A stretch of 7,800 nucleotides of DNA from Gemmataceae bacterium (lineage in GTDB: Bacteria; Planctomycetota; Planctomycetia; Gemmatales; Gemmataceae), in assembly GCA_947490035.1 (NCBI GenBank), contig CANLGS010000157.1, positions 1 to 7,800 of the forward strand. Reading direction: 5' to 3'. The notes beneath the pieces were generated by a model. The model worked only from the letters and a program-made list of their open reading frames with translations, was not told where the DNA came from and did not search any database. How positions within the stretch are numbered: the first letter of the stretch is position 1; every line of letters begins with the position of its first letter. Shown here one piece after another: positions 1 through 6,608 of this stretch. Both the position numbers and the translations under genes were made by a program.

Positions 1-1
1 G

Positions 2-880
2 GAGGCGCTCGCGTACCTCGGCCAGACGGACGGCACCGCCGAACTCGCGCGGCTCGCGGAAGATCACCCGGCGCTGAGGGCGCAGTGCCTGAAGGCGCTC
101 GCGTCCGTGGACGACGCCTCCGCCACGGACAAACTGGTCGAAATGCTGAACCACTCCGACCCCGAAGTGCGGCACGGCGCGTTCATCGCCCTCCGGTTAG
201 CCGACGAGCGGAACCCGGCTTTGGGCGGCACGCTGGTGAACAAGTCGTACTACCTGCACCGCGTCGGCGGGCGCGGCGCGTCGGCGGTTCACCTGACCGC
301 GGCCGGGCGCAGCGAGGTGCTGGTGTTCGGCGACAACGTGAAGCTCCGCGCGCCGATGGCCCCGGTGCCGGTGGGCGAGTTCACCGTGTCCGTGAACGCC
401 GACGGGGTCGCGGTGGTGACCCGCGTCGTGCGCGTCAACGGCGGCGAACCGAAGGTCGAGGAACGCCGCAGTTCCGCGGAACTCGGCGGCGTGCTCGTCG
501 CGATGGCGAACCTCGGCGCCGGGTACTCGGAGGCCGTCGAGTTGATCCGCCGCGCGGCGCGCACGGAGATGCTGACGGCGCCTCTCGTGATGGACGCGAT
601 CCCGCGCGAGATGAGCATTCAGCAACTGTGCGGCTTCGCCAAGATCGACACGACGCTGGCGAAGGCGAACGTGGAGGTGGCGAAGGTGGGCACGTTGCGC
701 CCGGCCATCGACGCGAACGGGTTCGAGGTGCCGACCGGCCAAGACCCGCTGATCGCGCCGGCCGGCGCGATTCTGCCGAAGCAACCGCTCAACCGCGACC
801 CCGGCCGCCTGTTCGGGGCGCGGCGCGCCGCCGACGGCCCGATCCTCGACCCGACCGTGGTGCCCGCGGGCGGCAACTAG
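2..880 (+). CDS. HEAT-repeat protein, C-terminal part (5' end outside window)
   Basis: The frame is open from the first bases of the window to a TAG at 878-880, giving 292 visible residues; the true start lies upstream. The first ~75 residues form paired amphipathic helices of HEAT/Armadillo type, with phrases such as LVEMLNHSDPEVRHGAFIAL, which in this family act as a protein-protein interaction scaffold. After them comes a non-HEAT region rich in beta strand (VLVFGDNVKLRAPMAPVPVG, then GEFTVSVNADGVAVVTRVV), followed by a helical segment (VLVAMANLGAGYSEAVELIR) and a Pro/Gly-rich tail. From memory, this HEAT-plus-beta arrangement resembles large planctomycete proteins often labelled FlgI-like; that is a weak association and I assign no function. 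A GTG at 107 could be read as a start, but the HEAT pattern continues unbroken upstream of it, so the gene is most likely truncated by the window edge. Certainty is high that it is coding and low on role. Confidence 0.85.
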   Translation, partial: EALAYLGQTDGTAELARLAEDHPALRAQCLKALASVDDASATDKLVEMLNHSDPEVRHGAFIALRLADERNPALGGTLVNKSYYLHRVGGRGASAVHLTAAGRSEVLVFGDNVKLRAPMAPVPVGEFTVSVNADGVAVVTRVVRVNGGEPKVEERRSSAELGGVLVAMANLGAGYSEAVELIRRAARTEMLTAPLVMDAIPREMSIQQLCGFAKIDTTLAKANVEVAKVGTLRPAIDANGFEVPTGQDPLIAPAGAILPKQPLNRDPGRLFGARRAADGPILDPTVVPAGGN

Positions 881-937
881 CGAGAACCGCGCAACGCACC
901 TAACGCTGGCCGGCGCTGCGCCCGTATGCTCTGGTGT

Positions 938-1108
938 CTTCAGCCCTCGGAGAGGGCGGCAGATGTTAGCCCAGGGTGCGGCGAATCGAAGATTCGCAAA
1001 CCCTGGGCGGGGCACGCGGGTGTTCTGTTCGCCTCGCCCACCCAGGGTTTGCTCGCAAAGCCTCGCGGCACCCTGGCTAACATCTGTCGCCCTCTCCGAG
1101 GGCTAAAG
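938..1108. repeat. Imperfect inverted-repeat (REPIN/MITE-like) element 1
   Basis: The arms at about 938-1012 and 1034-1108 are imperfect reverse complements around a spacer of about 20 bases. Each arm has nested hairpins. At the outer ends, GCCCTC-GGA-GAGGGC (943-957) is mirrored by GCCCTC-TCC-GAGGGC (1089-1103). Inside, a CCCAGGGT...ACCCTGGG stem (970-1007) encloses a perfect mini-hairpin GCGAATC-GAA-GATTCGC (981-997). The element fills most of the gap between the HEAT gene stop and the SMC start. It contains no credible gene; open frames through it are incidental. It may form a cruciform or act as a bidirectional terminator, but there is no T-tract. It shares its architecture with the element at 4908-5062. 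Confidence 0.85.
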
Positions 1109-1139
1109 GCGACAAACCGACTCCTGTCCCCCGTCCCGT

Positions 1140-4100
1140 ATGCTCAAACGTCTCGAACTCGTTGGCTTCAAGTCCTTCGCCGACAAGACGCGGTTCGACT
1201 TCGCGCCCGGGGTGACGGGCGTGGTCGGGCCGAACGGGTCCGGCAAGAGCAACGTCGTCGATGCCGTCCGCTGGATTCTCGGCGAGCAGTCCGCGAAGAA
1301 CCTGCGCGGCGGCGAAATGGCCGACGTCATCTTCAACGGCTCCAGTTCGCGCAAGAGCCTCGGCATGGCGGAAGTGACGGTCGCGTTCGACAACACGCGC
1401 CGGCTCCTCTCGGTCGATGCCGACGAAGTGCAACTCACGCGGCGCGTCTACCGCGACGGCACCGGCGAATACCTCATCAACGGTCAGATGTCGCGGCTGA
1501 AGGACATCAAGGACATCCTCCTCGGCAGCGGGGCCGGCAGCGGCGGGTACACGATCATCGCGCAGGGGCGCGTCGATGAACTGCTGCAAGCGTCCACGAA
1601 GGACCGGCGCGAAATCTTCGACGAGGCCGCCGGCATCAGCCGGTTCAAGGCGCGGAAGACCGAGACGCTTCGCAAGCTCGCCACGGTCGAACTGAACCTG
1701 ACGCGGTCGAAGGACAAGCTCGACGCGCTCGACGGCCAGCTTCGCACGCTGCGCATGCAGGCCGCGAAAGCCCAGAAGTACAAGGAACATTCCGACCGGC
1801 TGCGCGAGCTGCGCGTCGGGCTGAGCGAGCGCGAGTACCGCACGCTTACCGCCTCGCTCACTGCCGAGCAAGAAGCACTCGCGGCGCTGAAGGTGGAAGT
1901 GTCCGGCGCGACGACCGAGGCGGAGCAACTCGAACAGCAGGCGAAGGAACTCGACTGGGCCGTGACGCGCGGCGAAGAATCGCAGCGGCACCACGAGGCG
2001 CGGCTGGCCGACGCGCGCCAGCAGATCACCGGCTTCGACGGCACGCTCAAGCACGAGCGCGCCACCGCGCAAAGTTTGGAAGCCGAGTTGCTGAAGGTCG
2101 GGCGGCAGCGCGCGGACCTCGGCTACCGGCTGAAGGTGATCGAATCTGACATGGCCCGCGCGACGGCCGAAGGCGCAGCGGCCGAATCGCGGTTGGCTGA
2201 CGAAAAGGCACACGCCGACGAGATCAGCGCGGCGCTCGCGGCGGTCGTCGCGCAACTGGCCGAACTCGACCGCGAAAGCGCCGCCGACCAACAGCGGCAG
2301 ATGGAGTTGGTTCGTGACGCCGCGTCGAGCAAGTCCACGGCCGCGGCGAACCTCGTTCACGTCCACCGGTTGCAGAAGGAGTACACGCGGAAGCTCGCGG
2401 ACCGCGAACACCGCACGGCCCACCGCACCGCCCTCGCGCACGCGCTCGACGGGCTGTCGCAGGCCGACGCCGACGTGCAGGCGCGGCTTTCCGCCGCGCG
2501 CGAGCAGGTCGATGATCTGACCGTGGAGCGCGACTCGCTCACGGACCAACTCGGCGACGTGCAGACGCGGCTCGAAGAACTGCGCGTCCGTCGGGGCGAC
2601 CTGCGCGGCCGCATCGACGTGCTGGAAGACCTGGAGCGCTCGCTCGAAGGCTTGGGCGCGGGCGTCGCGGCCGTCTGGCGGCGACTGAACGCCGACGCGT
2701 CGCTCGATGCCGTCGTGGGGTTGGTGGCCGACCTGCTCACGGTGCCGCGGGAGGTCGCGCCGCTGGTCGAACTCGCGCTCGGCGACGCGGCGCAGCGGTT
2801 CGTGGTGCGGTCGCCGGAGGCCGTGGACGCAGTCGCCGCGGCCGTGGGCGAAGTCGCGGGCCGCGTGGGTTTTATTCCCCTCCTGGCGAGCGTCTTCTCT
2901 TCCCCCTCTCCCCTTGCGGGAGAGGGTGTCGGCGCTTCGCCGACGGGTGAGGGGTTAGACTTCACGCGCGTGGAAGTTTCACCCCTCACCCGGCTCGAAG
3001 ACTCGCCACCCTCTCCCGCAAGGGGAGAGGGAAAAGACAACTCCTCCCTCGCCTCATTCGTCACCTGCGATCATCCCGCGTGCGCGGCGCTGCCGGCACA
3101 GTTGCTCGGGCGGGTGCTGCTCGCGGACACGCTCGCGGACGCGCGCTGGCTCGCGGCGATTCACCCTTCGCACCGGATCGTCACAAAGCGCGGCGAGTTG
3201 CTCGAACCGGACGGCACGCTCACCGTCGGCCCGCTGAAGGCCGGGGCCGGGCTGGTGTCGCGCAAGAGTGAACTGCGCGAACTGCGCGAGCAGTTCCGCG
3301 CCACGTCGGAACTCGTCGCGGGTGCCGAGGTCGAACTCGCGGACCTGCGGAGTCGGGCCGAGTCCGCGGAAGGCACGATCGAAGCCCTCGACGCCGAAAT
3401 CGCGCTGCTCTCCGACGAGGCCGGCGACCTGCTCCAGCGCATCGCGCGGCAGCGGCAGCAGGTCGAAAATCTCGATGCCGAGATCGACCTGCTCGGGACC
3501 GAAAGCGAGATGCTCGCCCAGCAGGTGCAGGAGGGCGAGGCCGCGTGGCTCGGGGTGCGAATGGCCGCGGAGCAGGCAGACCAGGCCGCGGCCGAACTCA
3601 CGGCGCGGCTCGCGGAAGTGAAACTCGCGCTCGCGTCGGGCGCGCAGGAACGCACGCTGCGCGAGCAGGCGCACACCGCCGCGCAGGTGGCGCTGAGCCG
3701 CGCCGCGGCCGATCGCGACCGCGTGCGCGAACGGCTCGCGCAGACCGAGGCCGACCACCGCAAGCGGCGGATCGAAGCGGTCGATCTGTCGGCCGCCGAC
3801 CACAACGCACGGGTTCGGCTCGCGGACTGCACGCTCTCGGCGCTCCGCGCGTCGGCGGGTCAGTCGGAAGCGTATCGCGAGAAGGAGGCGCGCGAGCGGT
3901 TCGTCCGCGACCTCGCGACGAAGGCCGCGACCGACCGCGCCGCCCGCGAGCGCGCCCGCGACCGGCTCCACGAGTTGCGCCACGGGTGGCAGGAGAAGCA
4001 GGCCGCGGCGCACGCGCGCGAACTCGCCGTTCACGACCTCGGCGCCCGCCGCGACGCCGTCGCGCTGCGCATCCGCGAGGACTACGCTCTGGAGTTGGAC

Positions 4101-4841
4101 GACCTGGCAAGCTCCGAGGTAGACGAAGACTCGGAGGGCTTACGCCCCCCGCTCGCGTCGAATTCCTTTGAAGCGCAGCAGGAGATCGACGACCTGAAGC
4201 GCAAGCTCGCGCGGCTCGGCAGCGTGAACATGGAAGCGCTCGACGAGTTGGCTCGCGTCGAGGCCGAGTTCAACGCGCTGCAAGCGCAGCACGACGACCT
4301 GAACGGCGCGCGGCAGTCGCTCCAGCAGGTGATCGACGAGATCAACGGCAACAGCCGGAAGCTGTTCACGGACACGCTCGCGGCGGTCCGCGGGTACTTC
4401 CAGGAGCTGTTCCGCAAGCTGTTCGGCGGCGGGCAAGCGGACATCATCCTCGAAGACGAATCGGACGTGCTGGAGTCGGGAATCGAGATCACGGCGCGCC
4501 CGCCGGGCAAGGAACTGCGCGCGCTCTCACTGCTCTCCGGCGGCGAGAAGACGCTGACCGCGGTGGCGCTGTTGCTGGCGATCTTCCGCAACAAGCCGTC
4601 GCCGTTCTGCATCTTGGACGAGGTGGACGCGGCCCTCGACGAGGCGAACACGGCGCGGCTCGCGGGCGTGCTGCGCGAGTTCCTGGACCGCAGCCAGTTC
4701 ATCGTCATCACGCACAAGAAGCGGACGATGGCCGCGGCCGACCGGCTGTGGGGCGTGACGATGCAAGAGAGCGGCATCAGCCGCCTGCTGCCGATGCGGT
4801 TCGAGGACTGGACCGACGAGGAAACCGCGCAAGCCGCGTGA
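1140..4841 (+). CDS. smc: Chromosome partition protein SMC
   Basis: SMC is the ATPase of the bacterial condensin complex and normally works with ScpA and ScpB, which are not in this window, to compact and segregate chromosomes. The protein is 1233 aa, against about 1150-1200 for the family. Visible in order: N-terminal ABC half with Walker A GPNGSGKS (residues 30-37); coiled coil about 165-500; hinge about 500-700; returning coiled coil about 701-1050; and the C-terminal ABC half with signature LSGGE (1132-1136), Walker B ILDEVD with catalytic Glu 1161, and D-loop ALDEAN. The motif LARLGSVNMEALDE just before the C-terminal head is typical. The ATG at 1140 starts exactly at the conserved opening MLKRLELVGFKSFADKT; no good Shine-Dalgarno lies before it. 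Oddities: residues 585-633 are encoded by a palindromic repeat inserted in the hinge, and residues about 991-1009 are an acidic then Pro-rich insert near the end of the coiled coil. All ATPase motifs are intact, so the protein should be functional. Confidence 0.97.
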   Translation: MLKRLELVGFKSFADKTRFDFAPGVTGVVGPNGSGKSNVVDAVRWILGEQSAKNLRGGEMADVIFNGSSSRKSLGMAEVTVAFDNTRRLLSVDADEVQLTRRVYRDGTGEYLINGQMSRLKDIKDILLGSGAGSGGYTIIAQGRVDELLQASTKDRREIFDEAAGISRFKARKTETLRKLATVELNLTRSKDKLDALDGQLRTLRMQAAKAQKYKEHSDRLRELRVGLSEREYRTLTASLTAEQEALAALKVEVSGATTEAEQLEQQAKELDWAVTRGEESQRHHEARLADARQQITGFDGTLKHERATAQSLEAELLKVGRQRADLGYRLKVIESDMARATAEGAAAESRLADEKAHADEISAALAAVVAQLAELDRESAADQQRQMELVRDAASSKSTAAANLVHVHRLQKEYTRKLADREHRTAHRTALAHALDGLSQADADVQARLSAAREQVDDLTVERDSLTDQLGDVQTRLEELRVRRGDLRGRIDVLEDLERSLEGLGAGVAAVWRRLNADASLDAVVGLVADLLTVPREVAPLVELALGDAAQRFVVRSPEAVDAVAAAVGEVAGRVGFIPLLASVFSSPSPLAGEGVGASPTGEGLDFTRVEVSPLTRLEDSPPSPARGEGKDNSSLASFVTCDHPACAALPAQLLGRVLLADTLADARWLAAIHPSHRIVTKRGELLEPDGTLTVGPLKAGAGLVSRKSELRELREQFRATSELVAGAEVELADLRSRAESAEGTIEALDAEIALLSDEAGDLLQRIARQRQQVENLDAEIDLLGTESEMLAQQVQEGEAAWLGVRMAAEQADQAAAELTARLAEVKLALASGAQERTLREQAHTAAQVALSRAAADRDRVRERLAQTEADHRKRRIEAVDLSAADHNARVRLADCTLSALRASAGQSEAYREKEARERFVRDLATKAATDRAARERARDRLHELRHGWQEKQAAAHARELAVHDLGARRDAVALRIREDYALELDDLASSEVDEDSEGLRPPLASNSFEAQQEIDDLKRKLARLGSVNMEALDELARVEAEFNALQAQHDDLNGARQSLQQVIDEINGNSRKLFTDTLAAVRGYFQELFRKLFGGGQADIILEDESDVLESGIEITARPPGKELRALSLLSGGEKTLTAVALLLAIFRNKPSPFCILDEVDAALDEANTARLAGVLREFLDRSQFIVITHKKRTMAAADRLWGVTMQESGISRLLPMRFEDWTDEETAQAA
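2892..3038. repeat. Palindromic element embedded in frame in the SMC hinge
   Basis: This 147-base stretch is palindromic about position 2967.5, where ACGCGCGT sits. Its best-matched arms, 24 bases each at 2904-2927 and 3008-3031, are perfect reverse complements and each form a CCCTCTCCC...GGGAGAGGG hairpin. Further in, GTCGGCG-CTT-CGCCGAC (2928-2944) is a perfect 7-bp hairpin, and its partner at about 2991-3007 is degraded. GGGTGAGGGGT and ACCCCTCACCC also match across the centre. The symmetric limits give exactly 49 codons with no stop, so the SMC frame passes through, encoding residues 585-633 (VFSSPSPLAGEGVG... to ...PPSPARGEGKD). Repeats with CCCTCTCCC/GGGAGAGGG ends are, from memory, widespread in many bacterial genomes. 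The exact insertion ends are inferred from symmetry only. Confidence 0.88.
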
Positions 4842-4907
4842 TCGAAACTCCCGGTCGCCGGGTTGGTGGTCGCGCTGACGCGTCGGGAGCGCGAGCGGCG
4901 TCTGGTT

Positions 4908-5062
4908 TGTACCCCGGAGGGGTTACACTCCTCAGCCCAGGGCAACGCCCTGGGTTCTCGGCGGCGCGGGCGCACCACCGGGCGCGTGTCGGTTCCGGCG
5001 TGCCCGCGTCGCCTACCCAGGGCGTTGCCCTGGGCTGAGGAGTGTAACCCCTCCGGGGTACA
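4908..5062. repeat. Inverted-repeat (REPIN/MITE-like) element 2, perfect 48-base arms
   Basis: The arms 4908-4955 and 5015-5062 are exact reverse complements over 48 bases. Similarity continues imperfectly inward through a GC-rich stretch (GCGGCGCGGGC against GCGACGCGGGC), leaving a short diverged centre. Each arm carries an outer mini-hairpin ACCCC-GGA-GGGGT (4911-4923), a 12-nt linker, and then CCCAGGGC-AAC-GCCCTGGG (4936-4954). It lies between the SMC stop and the leader of the thioredoxin-like gene. Short open frames crossing it on both strands derive from the repeat and are not credible genes. The perfect arms imply recent insertion or maintenance by gene conversion or selection on structure. 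Confidence 0.92.
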
Positions 5063-5249
5063 GAACGCTCTTCGTCGGCACCTCGACCGGTCGCGAAGAC
5101 ATTGCGGCGGATAGCGCTATTCGTCGCTGACGCCTCCGGCTCGTCAAGAGCGAACTACCTCGCTTGTGGCGAAACCAACAATTCCCGCGCAAGCTTCGAG
5201 CCGCGAAGCATTCGGTGCCGATACGCGTCCTTCCGTCACGAGGTGCAGC
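5063..5249 (+). other. Leader region before the thioredoxin-like gene
   Basis: There is no convincing gene here. The frame of the downstream gene stays open back to an ATG at 5166, but those 28 codons do not resemble a signal peptide and precede the natural hydrophobic start at 5250. A small hairpin GCTTCG-AGCCG-CGAAGC lies at 5193-5209, about 40 bases before the start. I see no clear sigma-70-type promoter. The stretch 4842-4907 just after SMC likewise shows nothing beyond GC-rich short palindromes. Confidence 0.4.
5240..5245 (+). promoter_or_regulatory. Ribosome binding site deciding the start at 5250
   Basis: GAGGTG lies 4 bases before the ATG at 5250 (6 bases if counted from the GAGG core). 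It supports this ATG over the in-frame ATG at 5166, which would put 28 hydrophilic residues ahead of the signal sequence. Confidence 0.6.
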
Positions 5250-6608
5250 ATGTTCTCCTCTCTGATCCGTCCCCTCGTCTGGCTGACGACGAGCCTCGCG
5301 CTCCTCGCCGGCACGCTCGCGGTTAGCGCGTACCGCAATGCGCCCGCGGGCGCGGCACCGGTCGCGCCGGCCCCGCGCACGGTCGAAGCCGTCGAAGAGA
5401 ACCCGAAGGTGAAGCCGGGGCTGGTGAACTGGCACGCCTCGTTCGCCGACGCACGGGCCGCGGCGCAGAAGTCCGGTAAGCCGGTGCTGCTGGTCCACAT
5501 GATGGGGCACCTCGACCGACAGTTCTGCTGAACCAACGCGCGCCTCGCGAGAACCGTGTTGTTCTCATCCGACGAGGTTGCCAAGTTCATCAACGATACG
5601 TTCGAGCCGGCGTGGGAGAGCGTGCGCCCGGCCCCGCTCGTCACCATCGACTTCGGCAACGGGCACGTCGTGAAGCGGACCCTTCAAGGGAACATCGCGA
5701 CCTACGTGTGCAACGCGGACGGCATCGTGTACGACGTGCTGCCCGGCATCTACTCGACCGACGTGTACCGGCAACAGCTCGAAGCGCTCAACACGTTCGC
5801 TCTTTCGGTTCAACCGAAGGACGGGCCGAAGCCGCGAGCCGAGGTGGTCGCGAACCGGCTGTCCGCGCACCACGCCGCGCGACAGGGCGCGCTGAAGCAA
5901 GCGCCCCCGCCGACCCCGCAGATGCAAGCCGTCGCGCAATTCGGCGGGGGCGGCAAGTTCGGCGGGTTCAACCCCGGCGGCGCCGCGCAGTTTGGGAACC
6001 CCGGCAACTTCGGCAACGGCGGCGGGTTCCAGGGCCAGTTCGGTAACCCCGGCGGCAATTTCGGCGGCGCGGCACAGTTCGGGTCGGGCGTGAACAGCAC
6101 CAACCAGTTCTCGACCCCGGTCGCCCCGCCCAAGTCGAGTGGGTTCCCCGCCGCGCTGCCGGCCGAGATCGCGGAGCGGGTGCGCGAACCGAACCAGCGG
6201 CTCAACACCGGCGACCCGTCGGCTACCCTGCCGCCCAGCGGGGTCGAAGGGCCGCTCATGCGAATGCTCGCAGGGTTGCCGCCGGAACCGGTCAGGGGGC
6301 GCGCGGGCGGGTCGGTCGCGACCGGCCCGGAGTTGAAGCTCGACTCCGCGGTGAACGAGCGCATCCGCCGCAAGGACATTCACGAGAAGCTCGCGAAACT
6401 CGGCCCGGTCCGCCCTGACGACATCAAGAAGTGGCTCTACAAGGAGGTACTGCACGCGGACCTCGACGACCCGCTGCTCGGCCTCGGCCCGGTGTTGGAC
6501 GGCAACTACCCGTTCGCGGACGAGGACCGCGCGCTGAAGGGAAGAAGTAAGTTGTTTGTTTACTCCGCGGAGCAGTTGCGGCTCACCGTGACCGCGGCGC
6601 GGACCTGA
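5250..6608 (+). CDS. Thioredoxin-like exported protein, candidate selenoprotein (in-frame TGA at codon 94)
   Basis: Read through the TGA at 5529-5531, the frame gives 452 residues. Residues 1-30 are a hydrophobic signal peptide or anchor (LVWLTTSLALLAGTLAVSA), so the protein likely acts in the periplasm or at the membrane. Residues about 52-190 look like a thioredoxin fold: WHASFADARAAAQKSGKPVL, then beta strand LLVHMMG, then FC followed by the TGA codon, then helix NARLARTVLFSSDEVAKFIN and strands ending in GNIATYVCNADGIVYDVLPG. Cys93 plus residue 94 would therefore be the redox pair. Residues 230-281 are Gly/Phe/Asn-rich low complexity. Residues about 372-452 form a separate C-terminal segment (KDIHEKLAKLGPVRPDDIKK, then HADLDDP at 402-408) whose role I do not know. 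If TGA is a true stop, the gene is broken into 93 residues plus an orphan frame that could restart at GTG 5556. I favour selenocysteine because fold and codon usage continue across the TGA and a stem-loop follows it. No Sec machinery gene is in the window. Confidence 0.75.
5530..5564 (+). promoter_or_regulatory. Candidate bacterial SECIS stem-loop
   Basis: Starting within the TGA, GAA (5530-5532) pairs with TTC (5562-5564). After one bulged C, CAACGCG (5534-5540) pairs with CGTGTTG (5555-5561), 7 bp including one G-U. The 14-nt top (5541-5554) has CTCGCGAG, which can close as a 2-bp mini-stem around CGCG. Bacterial SECIS elements lie directly downstream of the UGA inside the coding region, with a small G-containing apical loop about 15-35 nt away, and this fits. 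The fold was done by hand; GC-rich DNA forms such stems by chance, so support is moderate. Confidence 0.5.
5938..6090 (+). repeat. Gly/Phe/Asn-rich low-complexity coding repeats
   Basis: Within the thioredoxin-like gene, residues about 230-281 are built from short imperfect repeats of the form QFGNPGNFG, QFGNPGGNFGG and GGAAQFG (twice). It reads as a flexible linker between the thioredoxin-like domain and the C-terminal segment. The DNA is correspondingly repetitive (ggcggc, ttcggc units) and prone to slippage, so length may vary between strains. Confidence 0.8.

Noticed and set aside
926..1579. Plus-strand frame running through repeat element 1 into smc
   Set aside because: It starts inside the repeat and is out of frame with SMC, whose reading frame has all conserved motifs.
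1077..2549. Long minus-strand open frame (490 codons) opposite smc
   Set aside because: The plus strand carries complete, motif-bearing SMC; the minus frame is Arg/Leu-rich with no recognisable domain, typical of GC-rich antisense shadows.
3054..4034. Minus-strand 326-codon frame opposite the SMC coiled coil
   Set aside because: Shadow of the coiled-coil codons; no start context or domain.
4863..5510. Small open frames on both strands over repeat element 2
   Set aside because: Their shared phrases (SPGQRPG, ALPWAEECNPSG) are translations of the inverted repeat itself; no ribosome binding site or domain.
5500..5560. Frameshift as cause of the interruption
   Set aside because: The frames before and after the TGA are the same, so no insertion or deletion is needed; only a single-codon change or recoding fits.
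5556..6608. Independent gene starting at GTG 5556
   Set aside because: It would begin in the middle of a thioredoxin fold with no signal sequence and no Shine-Dalgarno; read-through of the TGA in the same frame explains the coding signal better.
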